The notes beneath the pieces were generated by a model, which saw only the letters and a program-made list of their open reading frames with translations, was not told the origin of the DNA and did no database searches. The translations under genes and the position numbers were made by a program. A stretch of 64,000 bases of DNA, from the NCBI GenBank assembly GCA_001695595.3, contig MBPM02000001.1:2356001-2420000 (forward strand), read 5' to 3'. How positions within the stretch are numbered: position 1 is the stretch's first letter; every line of letters starts with the position of its first letter. This document shows, piece after piece, positions 1 to 14,200 of the stretch. The stretch is from Plasmopara viticola. Taxonomy: Eukaryota; Oomycota; Peronosporomycetes; Peronosporales; Peronosporaceae.

Positions 1-3000
1 GCTGGTTATACACACAAAAGCTTGTAGAAAATGTTATCGAATATCAACGTGTAAAGGTATTTTGCGTACCATTGAACGACTGCAATGAGTCACTTAGACT
101 GACTTGGGCCTTAAGAAAGAGCAAAGAAGCAAAACGTTCGATTCGATCCGCTGATACCTTAATTTTGGATGTTGCTGAGGCCAAAATTAGCAGCCTTCGC
201 AGGCACAGCCTTCGTCATAAAGGTCGCTCTTGGTATAGAAGCCTATTTTTATTTCTAGGCACTCTTTTGGAAGCCGACTTAAATACTTGATCGGCCGGCC
301 GACCTCTTTGTTGCCTGTTCGATTATTGTTATGACTAAACGGATAGTCAGATATTGATGGCTAACACTCATCGCTCATCTATAAAATGCAATCCAAGTCT
401 TAGTGAGAGATGATGTAGCAGGCTGCTGCACAAAGTCGACCTTTCGAACTAAAAAACTTTCGGATACATTTATAAGGTAAAAGTCTTTGCCTAGATTGCG
501 GAACTGACGTTGTCGCACATTACAAATAAATAGTAAAATCAAAACACGTATTTATTGAGTGGTCTTAAAAGTACGCGCTTTGATCCCTCAAGTCCGGGAA
601 TTATGAGCAATAGCTAAGTGAAAAGGCATAGAGTTTTTTTGCAAGCTTTCTTATGGCAAGGTACCGTGTATCCTTGACGTATTCCTTCAACACACTATTT
701 GAAGTGGTTTACCTCAAACGACCTCTTGTCAAGGACATTCCTGCCTGTTGAACTCTCAAAAGATTAAATGTATAATAAAATGGAATAGTAAGTGTACCTT
801 AGCTGCTGAATATATATAGTGCTAGTATGCTCGTCTTCTTGCAAAGAAGCTTGTATCATAGATCAAAAAAACATATTCAAATAGAAAAAAATACCTTGCA
901 TCACAACTATCCCACCAAAATGAAAAAGTCTACCTACGAACTAAAAAAAAGTATTGAAAAGTAAAACAAGAAATGCCTAACTCACGTAAGAGATATACTT
1001 TTATGCTGCGCATTACTGGTGCATCGACGCTTGTTGTGTCCCACTTGACCACAGCTGCCTCATCATTTAACGCTTTTTGCGCCTCTACTTCTATTCTAAA
1101 ATGCTGCGTTTTGATTCGCTTCTTTTAAGGTCCGCCTTTTCTTTGGACGAATTTAGTGAAAGATGCTCACTCTTTATAGGCTCACTGTTTTTTTACAAAC
1201 GGCTTCACTTCGAGTGCTGTGAGCATGGACTATAGACAATGGACCACTTCCCATAGCCAACGTCAGCCAGCCATTCAACTGCCTCATGATTCAGCTTCAT
1301 CAGGTCTTCTTCTTTCGCGTCGTACGATTGCCTGGTCAGTGTACGTGCAAAGCCCCTTGCATGTATCTTCAACGTCTTGTTAATAAACTTTAGACATAGT
1401 TCTCCATATGGTGACGTGAGCAAAAGAAATGCGGTATCTCTTTGCCCTTTTCTTTTATTGCTGGCACTAATCTCTTGTCACGAACATATATACGAAGGTT
1501 GGAGGTACAGGAAAATGCTGGAACCGAAACTTGGTAATTCACACCCAGTTCGCTTTCGTCTCACTGCCGACGAAAGCGATTGCAACAATCCGAATCTCAC
1601 TGTTTTTATTTTTGAAACAAGCCACCAACAGCACACCTTCACTTTGTTCTTGAGAAGAGCGCCATCCAGTGCCATGCCGCGTATTGCATATGGAGTAAAC
1701 GCATGAACTCTGCATATTAGCAATTGCCGCCCGTAGGAACACGTTCTCCTTTGCATTTTTATCAATACCGCATGCCCGCGTTTCTCAAGTGCTTCGATGA
1801 ACGACAAATTTTCCTGGGGTTGATTCAAATTCAACCTTCTTACATAAGCCTTTTGCAAGCGTTCACACAGTTGTCGTACGTCACAATTATTCCAATGCCT
1901 TCTAAATGATCACGAATGATTACTGGTGACAGGTTTCGGCGATGTGTATGCACCAATTTACGCACAACATCACTTTGCGCCAGCGGCTTTGCCGTAAGCG
2001 CGTTAAGTAGGGTGAAGGATAACTCATTTTAATTTGATAGACTTACGTCGGACTCTTCGCTTGCCACCCGCGTCTCTCCTACCATATCTTCTCTCGTCGT
2101 CGTTTTATCGACTGTTGTAGTAATTAAAGTGCTTGTGCCAACCACAAAGTCTTCTATGCCGCGCATTCTTTCATTCACTTTACAACACCGCACCTATTTC
2201 GGTGGTAACATCACTGGCTTAACCTTATTTTGCCGTATTCGCCACATTGCCACAGTCCCGATATGGGCCGGATTGCTTCCAGCATCCCACAATAGAGGCA
2301 TCTTAGTCAGAGCGCGTGGGTTCCGGTAGCTTAAATCTCTAGGATCAGTCCAAAAGTTATAATTGGACGACAGGTGACTGCAAAAAGCACTCTTCAATAT
2401 TTCCATACAGCTCAAGCCTTGTGAAGTGGTCAGCGGGATCAACAGCTGGCCCGATGATTAAAATTTCGAAGTGTATAGTTGTCAAAACTGGTATGCCATC
2501 CGCCATTAGTAAAAGTAGATCGAAGGGATCAAAAAGCATCAATCACTGAAAAATTAACAATATGACTAGAGCCGTTATCATGATGCATGGACAAAAAATC
2601 AGTGTTGTCGGCCTAAATCAATCTTTAAAAATGTAAACGTGCCTCTGATATCACAAAAGCACGATCGCAAGGCACAATACGGTCGGTTACACAGAATTTA
2701 ATTTGTTATGCGTCATTAATCAGATTAATCAAAACGGCTCACGCATAAGATAGCCTGCGATCATCTTATGTATTAGATCACCAAGTCCAGAGATGGAGCT
2801 GACTGATTGGGTGGATATGTGGTGTGACGATTAGGTGCTGGACATTGCGTGCGCATGCTCCTATTGCAATTACTTAAGGGAGGCTTCAGGATGACTACTT
2901 TCTAGATGTCATAGGACTAGCAAAACTGAGACTGAGGAAATCTGTAAGGTACAGATGAAGCCAAAATTTTAAAGGTGAAATGTGGTTTATTTATATAACT

Positions 3001-6000
3001 AATGCGCTTGCCTTAACAATGTAATCGCCTCCAAATGACTCAGCCTGCTATGCCGACTGAGTTGGTTACGTATCTGGCGTGTCGTGTGGAGATTCCCACT
3101 AGCCACAACATCCCAGCTCAAATAACATAAGAAGCACCACTCAATCGAGAGCCACCAGAGAGATACTACTATAAATCGCCGACGGGTAGACTAGACGGTA
3201 CTCTCAGTAACTTTAATGCCATGGAAGTATTACCTCTTCAACTAATGAATTGAGGCGTGGTGTTTGAATGGGGCTTAATAAGATTTAGGCGCCACTTTAG
3301 GACACGTTCCTTCGTTTCTTATTGGATGTACTGCTAAGGCATAAAGCTATGCAGAAATTTTAAACATGTAACTACTACTTAAGCAGTGCAAAAAAGGGCT
3401 GCATACCAAAAGTCACAGTTATTTTAAGAGTTGGTGGGCTGGACAATAGCACGGTCGCTAGGCAACGCAGACTCAAGCTATTCTAGTCCTGTAAGCGACT
3501 TAAATATAAAGTTGAGACCACCATCGTCCCACTTCAGTCCGACTACAGATGTGGCCAGCCTCGATATACTGAGCTAAATTTATTCAGATGATGGCCGATT
3601 GACAGTTAATTGGGTTTAATGTTAGATGGTAAGATCAAACTTAAATCCCTAAAAGGCTACGAATTAAGCTAAAACAAATTTAAATGCTTTTCCCCATCGT
3701 CAAAGCGTTTAATATGATAGATACCCTCACTTATCGTGTACCCTGAGTGCGGATGAGGTGAGATCAAGAAAAGCTGTATTCAAGTTTGGGTGGGAGCCTG
3801 ATTACATTGAGTATGCTAGTATATTAAATATAGTTCAAAATCGCCTGTGTGACACAGTATATTCGCTGGCCTATTGTGCTGACATGCTGCTTCCTCAGTC
3901 ATACTAAAACCTGTTACAGCCAGAGAGGCAATAGAAACCTAGGTGGACAAACCTGTATTAGTGGGTTTTGTAATGCAAGATCCTATTCTATATACAATCT
4001 CGACTGCAATCACCAAATAAATCTATTATTAGCTAGAGCATGACCAGCTGGTGTCTTTTTAAAAAGCATTTGATTGAGCGATCACTGTTGGTACGCAACC
4101 ATTCTTTGATCATACCTATTGTTGTTATAGTGATCAAATTATAGGCCTAGTACCCCCGACACGTTGGGATTTAACTAAAGACAAAATAGATACGGAATCG
4201 AAAACACCAGTTAAATTGGACGTGATTCAAAGTCCGAAAAAGGAGTCCAATTGGCTATTCTTGCTTATTTAGATGTATAAGTGTGCGCGAAGAAATCGTC
4301 TTAAGTGGGTACAGAAATGTAGTGAAACTTTCGTAGCGCTTATTGGTACAGTGCACATTACAATACATATTCTAAGCGGTTCCAAATTTTGATATAATTA
4401 AGCTCGTCGCAATAAAGCATGACACAGAGCAAAATTTGCTGCGGCTTGGTCGAGAAACACTGACAGCTAACACATTATTAGTAGCGATATAGTGACGCTC
4501 ACAGTGTGATAAATTCATAGATTAGCATGTATAAGACCGAAATTAATCTCGTTTCATGATATTACAAGTCTTACGTTATATGTAGGATTTTAAGGCTCAA
4601 ACGTGATTTTATCAGCTAGAATTGGCACAGCTTCAAACTACGATTCTTTGTTTCAGCACATTTTTTTGTATTTATTATATTTTTTAAATTATGACATATA
4701 GTGAGTTAAGCACAATAACTGCTTGTATTTTCTTCATGGCAAATACAAGGCCAAGCACATTTGCATTTCTTATAGCAAAAATCATAATTTTAAACTAGTT
4801 TATTCGGTTTTGACGAGATATTTAAGAACAAGATGTAACGAAGAATACTTTACATCTTGTTCTTAAATACCCTTGTATTTTCATGATACGTTTTGAAAGT
4901 ATGCACGGCCTTATAATATTTCGGTGAAAAACGAGCGAATGTATTAAGTTTAAGCAATAAATCAGCAACACTAGCAGACGTTGATGATCAGAAGTTTTGC
5001 AGACTTTTTAAAAGTAAACTTCTGACAGGCAATATCTCAAAGATCAGAAATAAAGCGAAGCTTCAATATGTGGAAAACGTCAACGCAAGAGTATGCGATG
5101 AGATATTGCAGCCATAATTTCAAAACATGTATTATGAGCACTTGGTAGAATAATTCGAGCGTATATATTTTGATACAATAAAGCGTTGTGTTACAATATG
5201 GAATCCGATTTTGCGATTACAATTGGGGTAATTCCCTATACACGTAGACAATTTCTCAACTTTAAGGGTAATTGTGGCGATTATATGCTTCGTCCGGCAA
5301 CCAATTTGACGAATAAATTTTCTATCTTGTATTTCCAACATGTCAGCGATGAAAAACCTATCATGTTCACGAAACTAACGCGATATAATAGAGCCAAAAA
5401 CACATTAACAATAACGCCACCTTCTTAAAGCCGAAGAATGAGATAGAATCGATAACACTATTCTTTTGCTTTCGAAGGTATCCTATACAATAACAAGCTC
5501 ATCATTCTTTACATAAATGCCTATGTTGATAGATCGACCTCGTACATGACGCATGGCCCAATATTATGAGAGAACAGCAAACGACTCTCGATGACATATG
5601 TATGAGGTTGAACGTGGTGGGGGAGATTAATCGAGTAAATGTAGACAGGAGGAATTTATGTTTAAAAACAAACTAAAGTATAAGAATCGGCCATTCAAAT
5701 CAGCATGTGAACATGCAAAAAAATTTAGTCGTGAGCAACCTGATAATGACTTTAATGGAAAATACAGTTTGCGCGCGTATTTCACTGTAGAAATATACGC
5801 AGAAAGGTTCTTTAAACGTGAGAGTGGTCCTTGTAGTGCGATCATACGCAGGAAGGCTTAACTTACGTGAGAGTGGTGCTTACAAAGCGATCGAGCTTAC
5901 AAATCAAAATTAAAACGGGTAATGGGCATTAATAAACAGAACTTCCACCCTGAGCTAATCTTTGCCTTGCTACAATGCAATAATTCAAATCATGCTACTC

Positions 6001-8469
6001 GTTATGAAGTAAAAATATCTGAACAACATTGCCGGCGAAAAGTACAGATACGTGCTAATCATAATTTATCGAAAGAGATTCAATAACAAGCGTACCCGAG
6101 CATGAAAATGGTTGTTAGCCATCACATACGAGCTAAAGGTATCTACACCACACGAGAAGTACGCGCGGCTTCATGACCGAGTTGTTTACAAACTACAAAA
6201 AATGCTTAGCCCCGTTTCGTATCAAAATGTTGTCCGCAAAAGCACATTCATTAATGTCCGTGAATTGAAGCAAATTCGCGAGTGCTGGGTTTATAACCGA
6301 CAAAAAAAGTGATATTATACTTACTTATATCCTATCAAGTAGAACGATAAGGTCTAAAGCACGAATCGACAATTCATTAGAGCATGAACGACAATGTGTG
6401 CAACGTGTCCGAATAAGTAGCATCCAAAGCGGTTTAAATCACGTCAGAGGGCGTTCATTAAAGTCCTTAGGTTGACGACGTCGTCAGTGCGAGTTGTTGT
6501 TAGCCGTTGTCATTGGATAAAAAAGTCATTTATGTTAAGCCGGTCACAACAAACATTACGCTATATTGCGACAGCAATAAAGAAATGCGTGGCTATTTGA
6601 AAAAGTACTGGACGTGGCATGTACCATACTAGATGCAGCAAAACGAAATAATTTTGGGCAACCATCTTAAAGCAGTAACAATCAAGCTGAGAAGCTCTAC
6701 AAACGAGACGTAGGAAGCAAATGTCACTCTGCCAGACCTCCGAGTATACGTGGCAATAGTCATCGCATATCACATATAACAGAATCAAGTGTTTGTCACA
6801 CTACTTGGTGACATCGCTGTATTGTGCAACATAAAACCATGATATTCCAAACTTTAATGGATATTTCTTGAGAAATTAACCGAAATCAGCTCATGATCTA
6901 GTGGGCAGTGCTATATGCATATCAGTACCAATTACTATGCCAAACTCGTTGAAGGATATTTACATCACAGGATTCCATTAATATAAGCTTTGTTCACCGA
7001 TCCAAGTATAAATATACATTAAGTCGTAGTATTTGACTTATTCTTTCACTTGAAGTGAGGCAGATATTGATGTACGACAAGTACTGGCTTGAGTATAAAA
7101 AAACGGCCAGATACATTTTTAAGCTGATAGTTACGGCGTCCTAGCTGCAGTGCTCGTCAACTCTGGAATCTTGAGCGATACTGGACGCTAAATTCAATAG
7201 AAGTTAGTTATATGATGAGGCCTTACGATCACATCAATATGACACTGCCTATGCTTGCTTAGCGACAGAAGGAGGCACAGTGGATCTTGTTGTGGAACTC
7301 TTCGGTTTCGAAAGCGTCAAACGCTGTTTGGTCCTGGACAAAGCTAGGACTGACCTTGCACTGGGTATGTCTCAATTTAGAGTGCTATAAATTTTAGATT
7401 AATTGAAGGTTTAATACCTTTAACGGCCTTTGCTATGCTCAAGTGATTCTTAAGTCGGTCAACGTGTCGGTCATTAAAGTATCAAAATTGGCATATATGG
7501 GGTCGAGAAGAAAATTGTATGGGGAATGGTACGCAAGCCACTCAAAGATGCTTTCATGGCACAATTGGAATCAAGTGAAGGCCAGTTTGGGCGAAATCCT
7601 AAACTTGCATGAGTAGTACGTAAACACACCGATCAATGCTCGGAGAAGGAGCTTGAAGGAGACATCAAGGCTGGTGTTGAGCCAAGAAAAAAAATACGAG
7701 ACCCCTACCAATGTGGATGGGGCTGCACGTATATTACTGAGTGCTGCTGGTAAGACACAGCAGTTGCTGTCTGTTATGGGTGACATGGATAGCTTCAAGT
7801 CAAGTAAGCACGAGCGAAACTCCATTGCTGTAAGCGGAAGAGCACATACTTCACTCTACAATATTTGTAGAGAACAGCGCTCGCTTCATGTCTTAGCGGC
7901 GTGGTTAATTTTTGGAAATGGCATTGTAGGCTGATGTATGTAGAGTAGAATAACACTCACAATGCAGCGCTAGCCGTGGACAGCATTCACTGTATGTTCT
8001 GAGTGTCGCTGACCAGAGCTCGGGGTGTCCGGAGATGTGCCTTCTAAATGCATATAGAGTGGCACATAATCCCCTAACTCGGGACCTGTTGGCAGACCCG
8101 CTTGACGAATGTTAGTTTAGACGTACGTGTGTCGACGCACAGCCGTCTCGGCAGAAGTACGACACGAACAGTCTTTTCGATACCGTCAGTCGCGTCAATG
8201 ACTAGCTTGAAGAAACGCTTGGTTCTCGTTGAACAGCATTAAGTGTATCGTTTTGAAAGGGGTGTCGGTACGGTAGATCGGAAGATCAAACACGCTTTTG
8301 AAGGAAACGTAAATACGTTCGAAGGCAACGAAAGCCTGAATGTCGATAAGGTAGCCCCTTATGACGATAAGGCTTGGTTAAACGCCTTTAAAAAGGGAAA
8401 AGCAAAGGCAAAAGAAGCGTGGATTCTATTCATTGAAGAGCTGGTTGAGATATGTGAAGCTGACAGCAC
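1..8469. other. Gene-poor AT-rich tract
   Basis: No gene is recognised here. The open frames are short, overlap on both strands, have no family signature and mostly lack convincing ATG starts or splice signals. The composition is visibly richer in A and T than the gene islands. One perfect short inverted repeat (4819-4869) stands out and is listed separately. The stretch nearest the MULE relic (about 7.2-8.4 kb) contains longer frames that may be further decayed transposon sequence, but I could not assign them. Confidence 0.6.
4819..4869. repeat. Perfect 19-bp inverted repeat (hairpin)
   Basis: Bases 4819-4837 and 4851-4869 are exact reverse complements, with a 13-base loop between them. The arms read TATTTAAGAACAAGATGTA and its complement. 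No gene lies nearby, so this is not an obvious terminator. It could be the remains of a small foldback element. Confidence 0.7.
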
Positions 8470-9455
8470 AGCTGAATAAGTGGCCATACGACCTGACGAA
8501 AAGATCGAATTTTCTTCACTATTTGTTGCGAGATCTAAGCTCATCAATAATACTTCCTCCAACGTTTTCCAACACCTGCCTTGCGACCCAGCTTTCGTTC
8601 TCTCTGACCGAGTTAAAAGACTTGTTCCTCATTTAAACCCAGCATACCACATATGTTTTGCTCTCGTCAATCAATCGTGATTTTCAACCAGAAATTCAAG
8701 CTATCGAGCTGCGTGGAAATTAGCGAGAGTGTGCACAGTCAAGGCATTAAGCGACATTTTTAAAGTGCTAAGGATAATCAACAAGCACTTGATTGGCTGA
8801 CCGAAATCGGTAAAGAGAACGGTCGTTTTCGATATGGTACATTGACATCTAATATAGTGGAAACAGATAGCGAGTTATGACTAACCGCAAGAAAGCTTCT
8901 CGTGGTCGATTGTCTTTTGGATATTGAACGACACGTGTCGGCGAAGCGGGCAACAAGTTCGTCAACTACGATCACCAGCAGCGAACTCACTTAAAAGTCC
9001 AACAAAAGCAGCGAGACTGCATTGAACTCATTTTATGATGTGGGAATGACAGGATGTGCTGCAGGTCCTTTACAGTATAAAGTATTTTGCATCAAAATGG
9101 CGTGCCAAATGAAAGACCCGTTTATTGAGGATATTGCCCAGTGTTCATGCAATAAAGATGCAAATATAAGACCTATGTGTGCACACGCACTGTGTTGCCT
9201 ACACTACAGCAAACATTTGGACGAAGCTACTTGATGAATTTACTCAACATGGAAAGCAAGTTCATTCGCACACGTATACAGCACGGGCTTGGACTAGATT
9301 TTACACCGCCAAGTATTCGACTGGATTTTGTCGAAGAAATGTGTAATTATTACCAAGAAAAGAGAACCACCAAAGCGAAGCTGACAGAAATAATCGTCAA
9401 GGTGCCACACTGGCACTTGAAGTACCCAAGAAGAACAAGTACTATTGTGCTTTAG
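8470..9455 (+). pseudogene. MULE-type transposase relic (SWIM zinc finger)
   Basis: Pieces of a Mutator-like transposase lie in order in several plus-strand frames. At about 8590-8650 a segment FVLSDRVKRLVPHL resembles the MULE block around a catalytic aspartate (usually a SDR-x-KGL pattern followed by a C/H-rich stretch). At about 8770-8880 comes QALDWLTEIGKE, then RYGTLTSNIVE, matching the usual '..M TSN.AES' block. At about 9140-9220 comes a CSC-x(n)-C-A-H pattern typical of the SWIM zinc finger at the C-terminus of these enzymes. Stops (for example after TDSEL near 8878) and frame changes separate the pieces, so the gene is dead. The family match is by motif recall and was not searched. 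Confidence 0.55.
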
Positions 9456-9837
9456 CCGTGAAAGCGTCTGTAATCGTCGCAAATCCCAAATAAAGCTGGT
9501 ATGGTACAGCCCTGATAGCTGAACTTCTCTTGAAGTACTTGGTAGTGAACGAACTAGGATGTTATTGTGCGATCTACTCTTTTTAATATACAGCTTTCAT
9601 TATAAAGCGAATTATGGGATTATAAATTTTTACTGTATTTCCACCTTCTTCTCCATAAATTTTGGTAAGTGGTAAATTTTTCATATATTATTTTGAAAAA
9701 GGGAGAGTTTCTTAGAATGAATTGTAGACCACACCACTGATTCTATTGGTTAATAAGTAGTGATTCTGAATGACTGGCTGCCCTTGAGCTCACTTGCATA
9801 CAAAGTTTCATTCGTTTATTCGCCGACTACAATCACC
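9456..9837. other. Intergenic, upstream of eL8
   Basis: AT-rich spacer between the transposase relic and the ribosomal protein gene. Shortly before the eL8 start, near 9787-9802, a stretch GCTCACTTGCATAC partly resembles the oomycete initiator element (consensus close to GCTCATTYNNCAWTTT). This is a suggestion only. Nothing else is recognisable. Confidence 0.4.
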
Positions 9838-10934
9838 ATGCCTACGAAGAAGATCAAACGCACGACGACCACGACGACGACCAAAACCACAAAGTCGGCC
9901 AAGGTTTCGAGTGCTCCAAAAAAAAACCCTCTCTTTGCGTCAACGCCCAAGAATTTTCGCAAGGGCTGTGACATACAGGTATATTGAAGTACTATCTTCT
10001 ATCCACTCGATTGCTGCCTTTCGGGAGATCTAAGGCAGCAATAACTCAGTGCTAACAGAGAGTGGACATGATCTCATGGCCTTGTATGCTTGAGTTGATT
10101 GGCCCTCTCTTACTCACTTGAGTACAGTGTAGCGGGTCCCCCACGACCGCAATGACACAAACTTGTGGTGGCAATTTACATCGCTTGCGATGATTGCGCC
10201 TCAAGGGTAAAGATTTTTCTTCGTAAATAGTATTATATTCAGTATCAATACTATCAGGTTTACTAACTCTGTCTTGGCATTTACAGCCTAAGCGTGATTT
10301 GTCCCGTTTTGTACGCTGGCCACGTTACGTTCGCCTTCAGCGTCAGCGTAAGATCCTTTACCAGCGTCTAAAGGTGCCCCCATCGATCAACCAATTCTCC
10401 AACACTGTGGACAAGAACGTGGCGACCGACTTGTTCAAGCTACTGCTCAAGTACCAGCCCGAAACCAAGGCTGCTAAGACTTTGCGTCTGCGCAATATCG
10501 CCGCTGGTAAGGAGGAAGCGTCGGCCCCACCTGCTGTTGTGAAATTTGGTTTGAACCACGTGACTTCGCTGATTGAGAACAAGAAGGCGAAGCTTGTGGT
10601 GATTGCGCACGATGTGGACCCTATTGAGCTTGTCGTGTTCCTCCCTGCTTTGTGCCGTCAATTCGACATTCCGTATTGCATTGTCAAAGGAAAGGCTCGT
10701 CTAGGCCAGATCGTGCACCAGAAGAACGCTGCTGTTGTGGCTTTGACGCACGTGAACAAAGAGGACAAGGCCAAGTTTGACTCGCTCTCCCAGGTCTTCC
10801 GTGCGAAGTTTAACGATGACGCTACGACGCGTCGTAAATGGGGTGGAGGAATCATGGGCTTGAAGACCCAGAAGAAGCTCGAGTTGCGCGAAAAGGCGGT
10901 CGCTGCCGAGGCTGCCAAGAAAGCTCAGTACTAA
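9838..10934 (+). CDS. RPL7A: 60S ribosomal protein eL8 (L7a)
   Basis: Structural protein of the large cytosolic ribosomal subunit. Two exons: 9838-9978 and 10287-10934. Together they give 262 residues, the usual eL8 length, and the reading frame is kept across the junction. The first exon encodes a lysine- and threonine-rich N-terminus ([10 protein letters not shown]..), then [18 protein letters not shown]. The second continues [20 protein letters not shown] and contains the L7Ae-type RNA-binding fold ([19 protein letters not shown], then [12 protein letters not shown]), which is diagnostic for this family. The intron (9979-10286) is about 308 bp, long for this window; a long first intron is common in ribosomal protein genes. 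The start is the first ATG that gives a normal N-terminus; the in-frame sequence upstream has no fitting start. Confidence 0.96.
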
Positions 10935-11288
10935 GTTTTATCACTCGTTATAAAGCATGGTGAGGGAGTGGGTAGTATAATGGCTGAATAACATGAAAAA
11001 CTATCCAAATAGTAATGTGGTTTCTCTCAAGTCTAAAGTCCTAGTCTAGTCGTAATTCATATTTTTAGCCTCCGTGCTTTGTCCCATTTTTGTTGGCCCG
11101 ATGGGTTTATCACCTTAACCGTTTAAAACTGCTTTTTGTCACCTTTAGTGTCAAAAACGTATCGGTTCAACATGGGTGCGTTCTGCCTTTTTCACCTCTT
11201 CATCCATCAATGTCTCTACTAAATCCAGGAAGTCTCCATACATTGATTTTCTTCTACTGCCTAATTCTTAGACGCGTTGAATGGTTTA
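10935..11288. other. Intergenic between eL8 and the F-BAR/GRAM gene
   Basis: A 354-bp spacer holding the 3' flank of eL8 and the promoter and leader of the next gene. It has pyrimidine-rich runs but no recognised element. An additional 5' non-coding exon here cannot be excluded. Confidence 0.4.
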
Positions 11289-14200
11289 ATGGAGACAATG
11301 TCGGATATTCAAAAGGTACAGCCCGATCCCGCTCCCGTTACCATGGCGTCCGAAGCATCTTGTCCTCTTGGCAATAGCAATGCAGCAGCACGGAGCGAAA
11401 GCGAAAGCGACACGTTGACTCATCCTTCATTGACGCAAGGAACGTACTCGACAGATCTCTTTTGTGCCTTTCCGAAAGTTTGTCAGAAAGCAAAGAGTGG
11501 CGTGCAACTCTGTCAAGCAGTCTCGGCTTTTGTCACGGAGCGGGCTGGACTAGAGAGCAACTACGCGCAGGCACTCCTCAAGTTGGCACAGTAAGATTGG
11601 ATTATTGGTTGCTTAGCGTGACTTTGAATTGAGCATAACTGTTTGAAACACAAACTTGTCTATTTAATTGCAGGAGTGCAAAAGCTGAAGACTGGTCGCA
11701 ACAGTTTTCAAAATGTTGGGCTACTTTCCAAGAAGCAATTGAGCATCTAGCTCATGAGCGATGGGCATTTGCACAGACAATGCAAACAACGATCGGACCT
11801 CGTGCAAAAGCTTTTGCAGTTCAACAGGAAACGCAAGTGCAAAGACTCGTGGCAGGTTTGTCAATTCATTGACTACGTGTGGCTGTTTTAATTTTTTTTC
11901 TTGAAAAAGCATTCGGAAGCTCACGTTTTTTGTAAAGAGGGAACGAAGGTACGCTGGGCACAACAGCAAATGATTTCTTCGATGGACAAAGCAAGAGAAA
12001 AGTACGAGCGCAAGTGTCACGAAGCTATCGAAATTACGGCAACAATGCGAAAGAATGACCCAAGCACGGTCGCAGATCCAAGCGTCCCGGTGCCGGACGT
12101 GTTTGACGAAGTGTCAACGTCGAAAGAGTTGACTGACAAATTGGCAGCAGGTGCGGGGCAACTGCTTACGAAAATGTGGGATACTACGTCAGCGTTCACA
12201 CGCAACCCGTTAGAGCGACAGCGGTCAAAGTTGTATGGCTGTCTCGATGATGTTATGGCCGCGGAAAAGCACTATGTTCAGACGGTCGAGTACGCGAACG
12301 CGCAACGGCTTGTCGTGGACCGGGAAATCAAAGATAATTTGCTCGTTTTTCAGCTTACTGAAGAGCAACGTCTCGAATACCTGCGAGATGTACTCTTGCG
12401 TATGCAAAAGGCGTTTATCGACATGTTTTCGAAATCCCAGGAGTTTGTTGAGCGGATGAAAACGAGTGTCAACGAGGTTCATGAATTAGGTAAGCACTTT
12501 GAACTTTTTGAGGTTGTTGAAGCTGACGCACTTTGAGTTTTCAGCTGACATTGAAAAGGGATTCCAGAGTCTCGGAAGCCAAGAAGACGTAGACGTCGAT
12601 CGAGCAGATCTGTCGGTCAATCCCTTTTTCATCCGCATGACGCATATCCAGGCTATGTCAGACAATGGACAGCGAATGGTTGGAGTGATCAATGCCGTCG
12701 TGACTGAGTTGATTGCGAATGAAACTCGCTTTGCTCAGTCGCTTCGTAAACTACTTCGCTTGCACGAAAGTGGTGGACCGACTATGGCTACAGATCTCTT
12801 TGGGGCATCTTTCAATGCCACCAGCTTTTTAGCCGATGAAGGCTCCACGATGGCAAAGGGGTGGATGACGGTGAAAGACCAAGTGAAGCTTCTTCTGGAA
12901 GTTCATCAGGTACGCAATCGATTTGTCGAAATGTCAATCATTTTTTGCGTCTACTTTACTGATACCGGGCGTGATGTAGGAATTTCGGTCACTGCTTGCT
13001 GAGCCCGTAGCGCTCAATCTTGCCACCATGAAGAGTGAGTATGACAGGGTCCGGTCTTCAACACTCGAAAGCTTTGTGAAAAAGCACACGGCGCTGTGTA
13101 ATGAAGCAGCTGTGTACAAGAAGCTGCAGCAGAATCTGGATAAAAAAGCCCGGGACTTTGCCATGATATTCTCGCATCTACCTGGGGCCACCCTAGTCGC
13201 TACAAACTCTTACGGCATTGATATTAATGAGGCTCTGAAGGTGCTTAGTGCCAATGTGCGGGCGTTTAATGAGAAAGAGCGACGATCCGAAGCCAAGGTT
13301 CGTCAGCTTGCGGATGAGATTCGGCTGTTGCAAGTACAAGTGACTGAAAGTAGTGACTCGTTGAAGCAGACGTACCAGGTTTACGTTCAGGTTTGGTCAC
13401 GTTGTCAAGCTTTTTAGCGAACATTGCTTACGTTTTTGCTCAATATTCTAGGAAATTGAAGTGTTTATCTCGACGTACATGAAAAATGAGAAGTATCGAT
13501 TGCAAGTCAGCAAAGTTTCACTGCAGTCGCTTGCAAAAGCTGTCGAACACATGTTGCAAGGAGGAAAGACAGTTGGAAACAAGGTCTTGATAGAGTTTAG
13601 AAAGATTAATCCAAGCAGTGATATAGCGGACTTTATCAGGACGAATCGGCAGCCGTACGAGCCGACAAAGCTCATTACACCTGCTTATCACGGGAACGAC
13701 AGTTTGAAAGAAGTGCTGAAAGAGTATCTTGGAACAACTACAATGGCAGCGTCGGGAAATGCAGACAAGTCGTTTCGCCGTCTTTCCAGCGGCACGTTTC
13801 CGTCCGTCTCTACTTTAAACAGTGGTACTTTATCGTCCGAAAAGAAATCGCCACTTGCGAATGAATCGACAGTAGAAGTCAACAAAGTCGCACAAGCTCC
13901 TGAAATTGCCGAAGATAACGCTATGCCTGTTGGAAATGAAGACGCGGATTCTGGAATAGACCAAGACGAAGAGTTGGTTGAAGCGCAGCCACTTGAGGTT
14001 TCTGAATTTGCAAAGAAATTCAAGGTTTGTGTCAACTGGCAAATTGGTGATATGATATCGTCTTGCTAACCTGGATGGTTTGCGTAATGAAGCTGGATTC
14101 GTCCGATCAAGTTGTCGAAAGTTTTTCGTGCGCTCTATTCTTCTCCACCTTTCCATTTCATGGACGACTTTATTTGACAAAAGATCGAATGTGCTTTTCT

